Positions 26,733 through 35,913 of a stretch of 64,000 nucleotides of DNA are shown one piece after another; positions within the stretch are counted from its first letter, which is position 1; the number at the start of each line of letters is the position of its first letter. The DNA is from Sphingobacterium sp. CZ-UAM (lineage in GTDB: Bacteria > Bacteroidota > Bacteroidia > Sphingobacteriales > Sphingobacteriaceae). The notes beneath the pieces were generated by a model that worked only from the letters and a program-made list of their open reading frames with translations, searched no databases and had not been told where the DNA came from. A program made the position numbers and the translations under genes. The stretch covers positions 2,170,001 to 2,234,000 of the forward strand of contig NZ_MTCM01000001.1 of the NCBI RefSeq assembly GCF_002000245.1. The letters are read 5' to 3'.

Positions 26733-26780
26733 GACACAAAATTAGAACAATTGTTCTAATTTTGTGTCATGAATACGAAA
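26721..26780. promoter_or_regulatory. 60-bp perfect palindrome: divergent promoter/operator including the tetR start
   Basis: All 60 bases from 26721 to 26780 read identically on both strands; symmetry ends abruptly at both sides. The core is TTAGAACAATTGTTCTAA. Each strand carries TAATTTTG (a TAnnTTTG -7 element) followed by ATG AAT ACG AAA. On the minus strand that is the tetR start; on the plus strand the copied frame stops after four codons. It therefore forms two mirror-image promoters and probably the TetR operator. Confidence 0.9.
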
Positions 26781-26790
26781 TGAAGATCAT

Positions 26791-26979
26791 ATGAATGGCG
26801 AAAAGAAAGGAAACTGGCTAAAAAATCAATACCTTGATCTAAAGCAAACGCTTATTCCAGCCCATCCAAATGATGGCCCTTGGAAGAAATTCGGTAAACA
26901 GACAGCTTTTTTTATGTTTTTAACTTTGATGGTATGCGGCGCAATTGCCATGTTGATCGCCATTTCGTTTGCGCACTAG
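26791..26979 (+). CDS. Small single-pass membrane protein in the TetR-divergent operon
   Basis: The 62-aa product has a charged N-terminal half and one C-terminal transmembrane helix (TAFFMFLTLMVCGAIAMLIAIS). No family is recognised. It is the first gene downstream of the palindromic promoter and is probably controlled by the TetR protein. Its 3' end overlaps the next frame. Confidence 0.6.
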   Translation: MNGEKKGNWLKNQYLDLKQTLIPAHPNDGPWKKFGKQTAFFMFLTLMVCGAIAMLIAISFAH

Positions 26980-27380
26980 TAAAGAATCTTTTTGACGGTC
27001 TATTTATTTTCTATTGGTTATGCTGGTTCTTTATTCGATTTACACGGTTACAGCATTTCCCTATTCCATTTTTAAACAATTGGCTTACGGATTTTGCATT
27101 TGTTCCTATTATTGCTCATGTCGCATCTATCATAGGAAGCTTTCTATTCAATAAAGGAAAACCGCATGGATATCCTTTATACCAAATTTGGATTATATCG
27201 GCGATCGTATCACTATTGTTTGAGTACGTGATGCCTAACTACACAGACTATAATACGGGAGATCCGTATGATGTCATCGCTTATTTTATGGGAGGATTAT
27301 TTTACTTCTTATTCCATCAGCCCCGTTATATCAGAAAAAGTTCAGATAGAACCAATCATATTGTTTGCAGCCAAAATTAA
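26934..27380 (+). CDS. Membrane protein with VanZ-like features, start uncertain
   Basis: The frame is 148 aa from the ATG at 26934, but its first dozen residues (MRRNCHVDRHF) are the out-of-frame reading of the preceding gene, so translation may begin downstream at a non-standard codon near 26980, or follow by coupling. Hydrophobic segments include FDGLFIFYWLCWFFI, FVPIIAHVASIIGSFLF and IISAIVSLLFEYVM; the C-terminal GDPYDVIAYFMGGLFYFLF recalls the VanZ-like 'DVxA...G' helix. Function is unknown. It is probably co-transcribed with the small protein before it. Confidence 0.55.
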   Translation: MRRNCHVDRHFVCALVKNLFDGLFIFYWLCWFFIRFTRLQHFPIPFLNNWLTDFAFVPIIAHVASIIGSFLFNKGKPHGYPLYQIWIISAIVSLLFEYVMPNYTDYNTGDPYDVIAYFMGGLFYFLFHQPRYIRKSSDRTNHIVCSQN

Positions 27381-27548
27381 AGCACAACTGATAAAAATAC
27401 GTTCTGGAACAATATAGAATATATGTTCAGAAAAATCCTGCTCAAAGCCACTACAGAATATCTTATCGGTAAACAGACCTTCAATAGCAAAAAAACTATA
27501 ATTGAAAAATAGTGTTGATATTGTAATTAATTAGCAGATATAGGTCAT

Positions 27549-27839
27549 ATGACAAGAATCAAAACCAAAAGAACATGTAGTAATGGGCACAGCTTCTATA
27601 AGAGTACAGATTGCCCAACCTGTCCAATATGCGAAAAGGAAATGAAACCTGAAGATGGTTTTCTAGCTCTTTTGAGTAGCCCCGCTAGAAATGCACTGTT
27701 AAACCATGGTATAGATCAACTTGAAAAGCTGGCTCAGCACTCGATAAAGGACCTATTGAAGCTCCATGGTCTTGGAAAAGCTTCCTTGCCCCTGTTAAGT
27801 CAGGCATTAATGGAAAAGGGATTAAAATTTAAGGAGTAG
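27549..27839 (+). CDS. Zinc-ribbon protein with an RNA polymerase alpha C-terminal-like (helix-hairpin) domain
   Basis: The 96-aa protein has an N-terminal zinc-binding part with CSNGHSFYKSTDCPTCPIC (paired cysteines, possibly with a histidine) and a C-terminal helical domain SSPARNALLNHGIDQLEKLAQHSIKDLLKLHGLGKASLPLLSQAL that matches the alpha-CTD/HhH pattern (LHGLGKASL as the hairpin loop). Such domains bind DNA minor groove or activators. Proteins like this are annotated as alpha-CTD-containing in related genomes, without experimental work that I know of. Confidence 0.75.
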   Translation: MTRIKTKRTCSNGHSFYKSTDCPTCPICEKEMKPEDGFLALLSSPARNALLNHGIDQLEKLAQHSIKDLLKLHGLGKASLPLLSQALMEKGLKFKE

Positions 27840-27880
27840 ACTGCCCCAAAGGCCACTCTGTGAGTTAACAACAAAAAAAT

Positions 27881-27936
27881 AAGCCCTCGATTAGCTTCCA
27901 TCTAGTTTCTCGCTACTTAGAAGTGCTTGAGGGCTT
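27881..27936. terminator. Stem-loop between convergent genes
   Basis: AAGCCCTC (27881-27888) pairs with GAGGGCTT (27929-27936) around a 40-base loop, followed by TTATCG on the plus strand and preceded by a run of A. It lies between the alpha-CTD-like gene and the cold-shock gene and could terminate both. Confidence 0.45.
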
Positions 27937-27976
27937 TATCGTTCAACGCTTTTAACACAAGCGGAATTTTCGTTTA

Positions 27977-28402
27977 TTAATATTCAATCAAAACTTCAGT
28001 TACCTGAGCACCCTGTTTTGCACTCTTGAACTTGAACTTAACTTTTTGATTCAGGTTTAATTTTTGCCCAACAAGTCGATCATTGAAATAAATAGATTGT
28101 TGCGTCTCATTATCTCTGATGAACCCATAATTGGAATCGGTATTGTAATGGACAACTTTTCCGAAGGAATAGTCATCTTGATGATTGGAAGCCATACTTG
28201 GGCTCTCCCCTTCTTTTAATTTGATTGCAGGTCTATCTGAGATATTCCCATGCTCATCAACATAAGCAAACAATTCTTCCAAAGATTTTCCTTTGTCGTT
28301 GTTGGTTTTGTTGAATTCTTTTTTCTCAATCTTTTGTTGTTTTTTGAGTAATTTCTTTTTTTCTCGTTCTTTTTTGTTAAATGTAATTTGGCTTTTGCTC
28401 AT
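27977..28402 (-). CDS. Cold-shock-domain protein with basic coiled N-terminal extension
   Basis: The 141-aa protein has a lysine/glutamate-rich N terminus (EREKKKLLKKQQKIEKKEF), a linker with SLEELFAYVDEHGNIS, and a C-terminal cold-shock OB fold (FGKVVHYNTDSNYGFIRDNETQQSIYF) in which the RNP1 motif KGFGFI is replaced by NYGFI. This architecture is common in Bacteroidota. It probably binds single-stranded nucleic acid. A promoter element 98 bases upstream gives a long 5' leader of about 90 bases, as in many cold-shock mRNAs. Confidence 0.8.
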   Translation of the reverse strand: MSKSQITFNKKEREKKKLLKKQQKIEKKEFNKTNNDKGKSLEELFAYVDEHGNISDRPAIKLKEGESPSMASNHQDDYSFGKVVHYNTDSNYGFIRDNETQQSIYFNDRLVGQKLNLNQKVKFKFKSAKQGAQVTEVLIEY

Positions 28403-28499
28403 TCAATATGGATTAAAATAAAATGTTCCCGAGGAGGTTTCGGACCTTTAGAGCTTTGTTGAAAAGATAAAAATGCGAGGTGTTCTAAGGAGATAATTG

Positions 28500-28507
28500 C
28501 AAAGGTA
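28500..28507 (-). promoter_or_regulatory. -7 promoter element of the cold-shock-domain gene
   Basis: TACCTTTG on the minus strand matches TAnnTTTG; a start near 28493 leaves a leader of about 90 bases. Confidence 0.6.
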
Positions 28508-28688
28508 CGAAAAAAATAGAAGAAATCCATGACATCCCCATTAGCCCCAGCAACTCTCTCTGCCTAAACTATAAGAAATCGTGGTCCCTGGGCGACAGAC
28601 CTATCGTCTATAATACCGCAGCACCACAAAAATTGAAGGTTTTCATAAAACAAAAATATCTTTTGGACGTTATTTTGAAAAAAACACT

Positions 28689-28970
28689 ATGGAAGTAAAA
28701 AATATCGAAAGAGATGACAGAGGTAATTTCATTGCTGAAGTGGAAAATAACGAAGCCGGAATACTCGAATATACATGGCAGAACGAAAACGAATTCTCCA
28801 TAGACCACACGGAGGTTTACGACGAATATAAAGGGATGAGTGTCGGCAAAAAACTCGTCCTTGAAGCGGTGGATTATGCCCGTAAAAACGAAGCGAAGAT
28901 TATCCCAAACTGTCCTTACGCAAAATCAATTTTTGATAAAACAATTGCTTTTCAGGACGTATTGGCATAA
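28689..28970 (+). CDS. Short GNAT acetyltransferase (YjdJ/NATD1 type)
   Basis: The 93-aa protein is a minimal acetyltransferase: IDHTEVYDEYKGMSVGKKLVLEAVDYARKNEAKIIPNCPYAKSIFDK contains the acetyl-CoA loop YKGMSVGKKL and the C-terminal PxCPYAxxxF block specific to this subfamily. Start at the ATG at 28689 gives the usual length of about 90. The role of these proteins is not established. A strong bidirectional terminator follows. Confidence 0.87.
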   Translation: MEVKNIERDDRGNFIAEVENNEAGILEYTWQNENEFSIDHTEVYDEYKGMSVGKKLVLEAVDYARKNEAKIIPNCPYAKSIFDKTIAFQDVLA

Positions 28971-29005
28971 AAAAGCCATTTTATCCTGGTGATAAAATGG
29001 CTTTT
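28971..29005. terminator. Bidirectional terminator between the short GNAT gene and leuS
   Basis: AAAAGCCATTTTATC (28971-28985) and GATAAAATGGCTTTT (28991-29005) form a perfect 15-bp stem with a 5-base loop, with T/A-rich flanks on both sides. Confidence 0.9.
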
Positions 29006-29025
29006 ATCTTTAATAGTTGTATGTA

Positions 29026-31809
29026 CTAAGCGACAATATTGATTATTTTTCCTTTTACAAAAATAATCTTCTTAATGGGCTTACCGTCAAGATGTCTTTG
29101 TACATCTGCGTGTGCCCTGATCGTCTCTTCAACAGTTTGTTGATCCAAATCAAGTGCTAGTGACAGATTAAACTTCATTTTGCCATTGAAAGAAACCGGA
29201 TATGCAAATTCAGCCTCAACCAGATATTCCGGTTTGAACGTAGGATAAGTTGCTTGGGAAAGCGTACCCGCCTCGTGCCCTAATAAGTTCCATAGCTCCT
29301 CTGTAATATGTGGTGCATACGATTGAAGAACGATAACAAGCTGCTCCAATATCTGGCGCTTATTGCATTTCAAATCGGTCAATTCATTCACACAGATCAT
29401 AAAAGCGGAAACCGAAGTATTAAACGAAAAGCGTTCAATATCATCCTCCACTTTCTTGATAATCTTATGCAAAGCCTTGAACTCCGCTTTTGAGGGTTCT
29501 TCATCCGATACATTAAAATTACCTTCGGCATCGTGAAACAGGCGCCATACTTTCTTTAGAAACTTATAAACCCCTTCTATACCATTGGTATTCCAAGGCT
29601 TGGCTTGCTCCAACGGCCCCAAAAACATTTCGTAAAGACGTAAGGTATCAGCGCCATACGTCTCAATAATATCATCCGGATTAACGACATTGAATTTTGA
29701 TTTGGACATTTTCTCCACCTCACTGCCACAGATGTATTTACCATTTTCCAATACAAACTCCGCGTTTGCAAAATCAGGTCTGAAATTTTTGAATTTTTCC
29801 AGATCCAATACGTCATTCGATACAATATTGACGTCCACATGCAGCGGAATCGTATTGTAGTCATTTCGCAATCCATAAGATACAAATTGATTCGTCCCTC
29901 TGCCTTCTTCATCAAGTACACGGTAGACAAAATTCGAACGCCCTTGAATCATACCTTGGTTGATCAATTTTCGGAAAGGCTCTTCCTCATTATGATAACC
30001 GAGATCTTTTAAAAACTTATTCCAAAAACGTGAATATAACAAGTGACCTGTAGCATGTTCTGAACCGCCAATGTATAAATCAACGGCTTTCCAGTAGTCA
30101 ACAGCTTCTTTTGAAGCAAAGTTACCCTCATTTTTTGGATCCATATATCTGAACCAGTACCATGAAGAACCTGCCCAACCGGGCATTGTACTCAACTCAT
30201 ATTCATACTGATCCTCATATTTCCAGTCTTTGGCACGTCCCAAAGGAGGCTCGCCAGACTCTGTCGGCAAGTATTTATCAACCTCAGGTAATAATAGAGG
30301 TAGTTCTTCTTCCTTAATAAGGTATGGTAGACCATTTTTAAAGTAGACTGGAACAGGTTCGCCCCAATAACGTTGACGGCCAAAAATCGCATCGCGCATG
30401 CGGAAGTTGATCTTTGCTTTACCTAATTTCAATTCTTCCAGCTTGGCAATCAGCGCAGGCACAGCCTCCTGATAGGTCATACCGTTGATGAAATCAGAAT
30501 TGATGTATTTTCCATCTTTATTCGGATCAGCTTCTTCTTCAATCTGCTGTGTATCCGAAATCGGGATAATTTCTAAATTAAAATGTTTAGCAAAAACATA
30601 ATCACGTTGATCGCCACTAGGTACAGCCATAACCGCTCCTGTGCCATATCCCGCCAAAACATAATCTGCAATCCATATCTGTACGTCCCGGCCTGAAATA
30701 GGGTGCTTAGCATAAGCCCCTGTGAAGGCTCCCGATACTGTTTTGGTATCGGCCATACGATCTAGTTCAGATTTTTTTGCCGTCTTGTCAATGTAAGCCT
30801 CTACTTCCGCTTTTTGCTCAGGGGTAGTCAACGATGCCACCAATTCATGTTCAGGTGCAAGAACGATAAATGAAACGCCAAAAATGGTATCCACACGTGT
30901 TGTAAAAACCTCAATGGAGGTTTCTAGTTGCGGAACAGGGAATTTAACCGAAGCTCCAACCGATTTACCGATCCAGTTACGTTGCATTTCAACCAATGGC
31001 TCTGGCCAATCAATGGTATCCAAACCTTTCAACAGCCGGTCGGCATAAGCTGTAATGCGCATGGACCATTGCATCATCTTCTTTTGCTCCACAGGATAGC
31101 CGCCACGCTCCGAGACGCCGTTAATTACTTCGTCATTGGCCAATACTGTTCCCAAAGCGGCACACCAATTGACCGTGCTCTCGCGCAAATACGCAATACG
31201 ATATTTTAACAACTCACGTTGTTGTTTTTCTTCATCAAAAGCTTTCCATTCTTCCGAAGTAAAATCCAGCACGTCTTCGTCAGAAACAGCCTGAATTGCT
31301 GTAGAACCACTTGTAGAAAATTTCGCAATCAATGTGTCGATAGACTCCGCTTTATCCGTCTCTTTATTATACCAGGAATCGAATAATTTCATAAAAATCC
31401 ATTGCGTCCATTTATAATAGTCGGATTCAGAAGTACGGACTTCTCTACTCCAGTCATAAGAGAAACCAATGTTGTCCATCTGTTCGCGGTAGCGACTGAT
31501 ATTTGCTTCGGTTGTAACCGCAGGATGTTGCCCCGTTTGGATAGCGTATTGTTCCGCAGGAAGTCCAAAGGAATCATAACCCATTGGATGCAAAACGTTG
31601 AAGCCTTTTAGTCGTTTATATCGTGAAAAGATATCCGAAGCAATGTATCCCAGTGGATGACCAACATGCAGTCCCGCCCCAGATGGATAAGGAAACATAT
31701 CCAACACATAGTATTTTGGCTTCTGGTGCGTATCTGATGTTTTATAGGTTTGATGATCCGCCCAAAACTTTTGCCACTTTTTCTCTAATGATTTGTGATT
31801 ATACTCCAT
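29026..31809 (-). CDS. leuS: Leucyl-tRNA synthetase
   Basis: The 927-aa protein is a class I aminoacyl-tRNA synthetase charging tRNA-Leu. The HIGH-type motif is in [15 protein letters not shown] (about 41-55), the editing CP1 domain occupies about 230-430 (with the TTRVDT threonine-rich motif), and [10 protein letters not shown] (about 690) is the KMSKS loop. The C-terminal anticodon-binding helices and the terminal tRNA-arm domain are present, so the gene seems complete. It stands alone, convergent with the short GNAT gene and divergent from ftsX. Confidence 0.98.
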   Translation of the reverse strand: MEYNHKSLEKKWQKFWADHQTYKTSDTHQKPKYYVLDMFPYPSGAGLHVGHPLGYIASDIFSRYKRLKGFNVLHPMGYDSFGLPAEQYAIQTGQHPAVTTEANISRYREQMDNIGFSYDWSREVRTSESDYYKWTQWIFMKLFDSWYNKETDKAESIDTLIAKFSTSGSTAIQAVSDEDVLDFTSEEWKAFDEEKQQRELLKYRIAYLRESTVNWCAALGTVLANDEVINGVSERGGYPVEQKKMMQWSMRITAYADRLLKGLDTIDWPEPLVEMQRNWIGKSVGASVKFPVPQLETSIEVFTTRVDTIFGVSFIVLAPEHELVASLTTPEQKAEVEAYIDKTAKKSELDRMADTKTVSGAFTGAYAKHPISGRDVQIWIADYVLAGYGTGAVMAVPSGDQRDYVFAKHFNLEIIPISDTQQIEEEADPNKDGKYINSDFINGMTYQEAVPALIAKLEELKLGKAKINFRMRDAIFGRQRYWGEPVPVYFKNGLPYLIKEEELPLLLPEVDKYLPTESGEPPLGRAKDWKYEDQYEYELSTMPGWAGSSWYWFRYMDPKNEGNFASKEAVDYWKAVDLYIGGSEHATGHLLYSRFWNKFLKDLGYHNEEEPFRKLINQGMIQGRSNFVYRVLDEEGRGTNQFVSYGLRNDYNTIPLHVDVNIVSNDVLDLEKFKNFRPDFANAEFVLENGKYICGSEVEKMSKSKFNVVNPDDIIETYGADTLRLYEMFLGPLEQAKPWNTNGIEGVYKFLKKVWRLFHDAEGNFNVSDEEPSKAEFKALHKIIKKVEDDIERFSFNTSVSAFMICVNELTDLKCNKRQILEQLVIVLQSYAPHITEELWNLLGHEAGTLSQATYPTFKPEYLVEAEFAYPVSFNGKMKFNLSLALDLDQQTVEETIRAHADVQRHLDGKPIKKIIFVKGKIINIVA

Positions 31810-31999
31810 TTTTGTTCGTAAGGAATTTTTATGACTTGCGAAATTACGATTTTAATACTGAAATGTGATAAAAGTTTTGTAGTTTGAACAATAAATTCTA
31901 GTATTGAAAAGTTATTTAAACATAGGTAGAAAACAAAATTCGAATTGATTTTTATCAAAGTAATTACAAGATAAATTCGAAATCTTCCGCTCAATTAGT

Positions 32000-32007
32000 T
32001 ACTTTCG
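32000..32007 (+). promoter_or_regulatory. -7-like promoter element of the ftsX operon
   Basis: TACTTTCG is one base off TAnnTTTG and sits 20 bases before the ATG at 32028. Confidence 0.45.
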
Positions 32008-32027
32008 CAAATAAATTTTTGCTTATT

Positions 32028-32906
32028 ATGTCAGAATACGAATTAAGCACACAAAAAAGAAAAACAAAGTCTGTATATGTATCCACGGTTATCAGTATTG
32101 CGCTGGTGCTATTGGTAACAGGTATGTTAGGCTTACTATTGGTGCACGCTAAAAATCTTTCAAAGTACGTTAAAGAAAACATTGTCCTGAATGTCATTGT
32201 AAATGATGGCACCAGTGAAGGTGATGTGCTTTCTTTGCAAAAAGATCTTGAAAAAGACCCTTATGTCCTTCGCTCGGTGTATATCAGCAAGGAAATTGCT
32301 GCGAAAAACCTGAAAGAAGATCTAGGCGAAGATTTTGTACAGTATCTTGGACACAATCCTTTATTACCATCATTGGATGTCTATATGAAGGAAAATTATG
32401 CCAATACTGATAGCATCAAAACATTCATCGAAAAAATCTCTAAAAACAACAAAATAAAAGAGGTTGTCTATCAGGAATCACTGATTGATATGGTCAATAA
32501 AAACGTGCGGATCATTGGGATGATCGTTTTGGCATTTGCCGTGATCTTATTGATCATTGCTGTTGCCTTAATCAATAATACAATACGTTTGGCCATTTAT
32601 TCGCAGCGTTTCTTAATTAAAAGCATGCAGTTAATTGGCGCGACCAAGAATTTTATTCGCAAACCTTTTATCACCTACGGCATTATACATGGTTTATTAG
32701 GTTCACTGATTGCAATTCTACTATTGATATTGACCCTTAAATTAGCGCAACAACAGATACCAGAATTGGTCTTTTTACGCAACTGGTTTGAGTTTGCTGT
32801 CATCTTCCTAGGTGTTATCTGCATCGGGATTTTAATCTCTGGCCTTAGCACTTACTTTGCTGTAACGAAATATTTAAAAGCTCAATCTAACGATTTATAT
32901 AGATAA
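32028..32906 (+). CDS. ftsX: Cell-division protein FtsX
   Basis: From the ATG at 32028 (an upstream TTG-type start at 32019 adds only three residues) the protein is 292 aa. It has an N-terminal membrane segment (STVISIALVLLVTGMLGLLLVHA), a periplasmic domain with VNDGTSEGDVLSLQKDLEKD, and three C-terminal helices including IIGMIVLAFAVILLIIAVALINNTIRLAIY and the SMQLIGATKNFIRKPF turn, as in FtsX. With FtsE it regulates peptidoglycan hydrolases at the septum; ftsE is not adjacent. It heads an operon with DUF3098, uppP and truB. Confidence 0.93.
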   Translation: MSEYELSTQKRKTKSVYVSTVISIALVLLVTGMLGLLLVHAKNLSKYVKENIVLNVIVNDGTSEGDVLSLQKDLEKDPYVLRSVYISKEIAAKNLKEDLGEDFVQYLGHNPLLPSLDVYMKENYANTDSIKTFIEKISKNNKIKEVVYQESLIDMVNKNVRIIGMIVLAFAVILLIIAVALINNTIRLAIYSQRFLIKSMQLIGATKNFIRKPFITYGIIHGLLGSLIAILLLILTLKLAQQQIPELVFLRNWFEFAVIFLGVICIGILISGLSTYFAVTKYLKAQSNDLYR

Positions 32907-32908
32907 AA

Positions 32909-33154
32909 ATGGCTCAAATAAAGAAAACAACTGAATCTGTAAATAAAGGTTCCTTCGTATTTTCCAAAATAAATTATCAGCTTTTCATAGCTAGTTTGGT
33001 TATTGTGGTTATCGGCTTCGCATTGATGTCCGGAGAGAGTGATATTTATAGCTTTACCAAAATTACCTTAGCACCTATTGTCGTTGTTCTAGGCTTTGCC
33101 TTAGGCTTTGTAGCGATTTTATATCGTCCCAAAACAACGAAAACTGAAGAATAA
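32909..33154 (+). CDS. DUF3098 membrane protein
   Basis: The 81-aa protein has two helices (YQLFIASLVIVVIGFALMSG and APIVVVLGFALGFVAILY) separated by ESDIYSFTKITLAP, the DUF3098 pattern. It begins 3 bases after the ftsX stop, the usual Bacteroidota arrangement, suggesting a part in division or envelope synthesis. No function is established. Confidence 0.85.
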   Translation: MAQIKKTTESVNKGSFVFSKINYQLFIASLVIVVIGFALMSGESDIYSFTKITLAPIVVVLGFALGFVAILYRPKTTKTEE

Positions 33155-33169
33155 CTTTATTAAAAACAA

Positions 33170-33964
33170 ATGTCTATTATTGAAGCTATAATCCTTGCTA
33201 TTATCGAAGGATTAACGGAGTTTTTGCCTGTCTCCTCCACAGGTCATATGATTATAGCAACGGCGTTGATGGGTATCCAACCCTCAGCCTTTGTTAAGTT
33301 ATTTACGATTGTCATTCAACTGGGAACAATATTATCTGTTCTTGTTTTATATTATAAGCGTTTCTTTAAATCGCTTTCATTTTATTATAAGCTGGTGATT
33401 GCGGCTATTCCGGCATCGGTGCTGGGTTTACTTTTTAACGATTACATCGATTCACTTCTGGAAAGCCCGCTAATGGTTGCCATCATGCTGGTCATTGGTG
33501 GCGTTGTTTTACTCTTTGTGGACAAATGGTTTAATAAGCCTATTGTTGAAGATTCGGACAACGTTTCCTACAAGCAAGCCTTTATGATCGGTGTATATCA
33601 GTGCCTTGCATTAATCCCGGGTACTTCCAGATCTGCAAGTACCATTATCGGTGGTATGGCTGAAAAATTAACCCGTAAAGCAGCTGCAGAATTTTCATTT
33701 TTTCTCGCTTTACCGATGATGTTTGGCGCATCGGCTGTTAAACTTCTAAAATTCTTCAAAGAAGGAAATTCCTTTACAGGCGAGGAACTAAATCTTCTTA
33801 TCGTTGGTAACTTAATTGGTTTTGTTGTTGCAATTATTGCCATTAAATCTTTTATTGGGTTTTTAACAAAATATGGCTTTAAGGCTTTCGGATGGTATAG
33901 AATAGTTGTTGGAATTATTATTTTGGCACTACTTCTTTCTGGTCACAGTTTACAAATTATCTAA
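33170..33964 (+). CDS. uppP: Undecaprenyl-diphosphatase
   Basis: The 264-aa integral membrane protein is BacA/UppP, which dephosphorylates undecaprenyl pyrophosphate to recycle the lipid carrier of peptidoglycan synthesis. Both signature blocks are present: AIIEGLTEFLPVSSTGHMI (glutamate-rich motif, about 11-29) and LIPGTSRSASTIIGGMAEKLTRKAAAEFSFFLALP (PGxSRSxxT, about 147-155). It is 15 bases after DUF3098 and 9 bases before truB. Confidence 0.97.
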   Translation: MSIIEAIILAIIEGLTEFLPVSSTGHMIIATALMGIQPSAFVKLFTIVIQLGTILSVLVLYYKRFFKSLSFYYKLVIAAIPASVLGLLFNDYIDSLLESPLMVAIMLVIGGVVLLFVDKWFNKPIVEDSDNVSYKQAFMIGVYQCLALIPGTSRSASTIIGGMAEKLTRKAAAEFSFFLALPMMFGASAVKLLKFFKEGNSFTGEELNLLIVGNLIGFVVAIIAIKSFIGFLTKYGFKAFGWYRIVVGIIILALLLSGHSLQII

Positions 33965-33973
33965 AATTTTTTC

Positions 33974-34696
33974 ATGGAAAATAACGAGGTTGGTGAAAGC
34001 TCAGCAAGGTTTAATTTTGCTGATGGTGAAATGTTGTTGATTGATAAACCTTTGACATGGACAAGTTTCGACGTTGTTGGTAAAGTCAGAAACTCACTGA
34101 AACCATTGAAATTAAAAGTTGGCCATGCAGGTACGTTGGACCCCTTAGCAACGGGATTACTGATCGTCTGCACAGGTAAGTTGACAAAGAAGATCGACGC
34201 TTATCAGGCCGAAGACAAGGAATATACAGGAACAATTACATTGGGCGGAACCACCCCCTCCTATGACCTGGAAACCGAAATAGACGAGACATTTCCGATC
34301 GATCATATTACCGAACAAATGATCTTTGATGCTGCAAAGACTTTCGAAGGCGATATTCAGCAATTTCCGCCAGCGCACTCGGCCATAAAAATAAATGGTG
34401 AGCGCGTCTACGAGAAGGCCCGCCGCGGGGAAGAAGTCGAAATAAAATCCCGTCAGGTGCGGATCAACAGCTTCGAAATCGAGAAGATAGAACTTCCGAA
34501 TGTGTATTTTCGCATTTCTTGTTCAAAGGGCACTTATATCCGATCATTGGCGTACGACTTTGGAAAAGTATTGCATAGCGGATCCCACTTGAGTTCGTTG
34601 AGACGTACCAAAAGTGGTGATTATCATGTTGAAAACGCCTGGAATCTTGAACAGCTTATCGCCGAAATAAAACGTCATAAGGAAATCATTAAATAA
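33974..34696 (+). CDS. truB: tRNA pseudouridine-55 synthase TruB
   Basis: The 240-aa protein converts U55 of tRNA to pseudouridine. Motifs: LLIDKPLTWTSFDVV, VGHAGTLDPLATGLLIVCTGKLTK (catalytic aspartate in GTLDP, about 54-58), and FRISCSKGTYIRSLAYDFGKVL. The short length without a PUA extension is usual for this phylum. It belongs to the ftsX-uppP operon. Confidence 0.97.
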   Translation: MENNEVGESSARFNFADGEMLLIDKPLTWTSFDVVGKVRNSLKPLKLKVGHAGTLDPLATGLLIVCTGKLTKKIDAYQAEDKEYTGTITLGGTTPSYDLETEIDETFPIDHITEQMIFDAAKTFEGDIQQFPPAHSAIKINGERVYEKARRGEEVEIKSRQVRINSFEIEKIELPNVYFRISCSKGTYIRSLAYDFGKVLHSGSHLSSLRRTKSGDYHVENAWNLEQLIAEIKRHKEIIK

Positions 34697-34728
34697 GCCC
34701 ATCGGTACAGTTTATTGATTCTTTATCT

Positions 34729-34736
34729 TATTTTTG
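34729..34736 (+). promoter_or_regulatory. -7 promoter element of ribF
   Basis: TATTTTTG matches TAnnTTTG, 16 bases before the ribF ATG, so ribF probably has its own promoter besides read-through from truB. Confidence 0.55.
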
Positions 34737-34751
34737 CAAAAAATCCTATAA

Positions 34752-35726
34752 ATGAAAATCTACAGAAGTTTAGAAGATTTCTCCCCCGTTGAAAATGCAG
34801 TAGTTACCATTGGTACTTTTGATGGTGTCCATATCGGTCATCAGAAAATATTAGTCCACTTAAAGGAGGCTGCTCAAAAAATTAACGGTGAAACCATATT
34901 ACTTACTTTTTTCCCGCATCCGCGATTAATTATTAATCCAGATGATGATAGCTTACGTTTAATAAATGATATTGAGGAAAAAGTAAGTCAACTGGGTAAG
35001 GTCGGTATTGACCATCTTATCATTATCCCCTTTTCCCGAGATTTTTCCAATCAAACTCCTGAAGAATATATCAGCAATGTGCTCGTAGGTAAATTGGGTA
35101 CAAAGAAAATCGTTATCGGATATGACCACCATTTCGGAAAAGATCGTAAAGGCACATTGGGCGATCTGGAACAGTTTGCTTCCATATTTGACTATAGTGT
35201 AGAAGAAATTCCTGAACAGGATATCAATGATATCGCTGTCTCCTCTACCCGTGTGCGTGAAGCGCTTATTAAAGGCGATATCAAAACAGCTAATCTATAC
35301 TTGGGTTATCCGTTTGAGTTAACGGGCACAGTCATCAGGGGAGATCAAATTGGCCGGACAATCGGTTTTCCTACCGCCAATCTACAAGTGCATGAACCGC
35401 ATAAGTTAATTCCTGCTTATGGGATATATGCGGTTGAAGTTTATATCTACGATCATATCCAGAATATCACTACAGGCGAATATAAGGAAGAAAAGCCTAT
35501 TTCTATTGCCAAAGGGATGGGATATATCGGCACGAGACCTACCGTCGACGGAATGAACCGTGCCATTGAAATCAGTCTATTTGATTTTGACCAGGACATC
35601 TATGGGAAGACACTCCGTGTCAAATTCCTTCATTTTATCCGACATGATGAACGTTTTGGGTCACTTGAAGAAATGAAAGCGCAGATCAAAGCAGATGAAA
35701 TCGCAATAAGAGATCTTATTGCATAA
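34752..35726 (+). CDS. ribF: Bifunctional riboflavin kinase / FAD synthetase
   Basis: The 324-aa protein has an N-terminal FAD synthetase domain with VVTIGTFDGVHIGHQKIL (HxGH nucleotidyltransferase motif) and ISSTR-type SSTRVREALIKGDI, and a C-terminal flavokinase domain with GTVIRGDQIGRTIGFPTANL and a terminal FLHFIRHDERFGSLEEMKAQI. It makes FMN and FAD from riboflavin. Its 3' end is marked by a 46-bp palindromic terminator. Confidence 0.97.
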   Translation: MKIYRSLEDFSPVENAVVTIGTFDGVHIGHQKILVHLKEAAQKINGETILLTFFPHPRLIINPDDDSLRLINDIEEKVSQLGKVGIDHLIIIPFSRDFSNQTPEEYISNVLVGKLGTKKIVIGYDHHFGKDRKGTLGDLEQFASIFDYSVEEIPEQDINDIAVSSTRVREALIKGDIKTANLYLGYPFELTGTVIRGDQIGRTIGFPTANLQVHEPHKLIPAYGIYAVEVYIYDHIQNITTGEYKEEKPISIAKGMGYIGTRPTVDGMNRAIEISLFDFDQDIYGKTLRVKFLHFIRHDERFGSLEEMKAQIKADEIAIRDLIA

Positions 35727-35741
35727 AATCTGAGGACAATA

Positions 35742-35787
35742 TATATAAAGCAAAAGAGCGGGAATTCCCGCTCTTTTGCTTTATATA
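35742..35787. terminator. 46-bp perfect palindrome acting as bidirectional terminator
   Basis: The stretch 35742-35787 is perfectly self-complementary without a spacer, with core GAGCGGGAATTCCCGCTC and T-rich ends on both strands. It follows ribF by 16 bases. Confidence 0.85.
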
Positions 35788-35913
35788 ACCTATTATTAGC
35801 TTCCTTATTGCTTTCGCATAATCCGCTTATTTCATTGTCTTATTTATTCCCCACTTTCATCGCCCCTGCTCCACTTGACGAATTCCCAGCATATCCAAAT
35901 ACCTGTTGTATTT

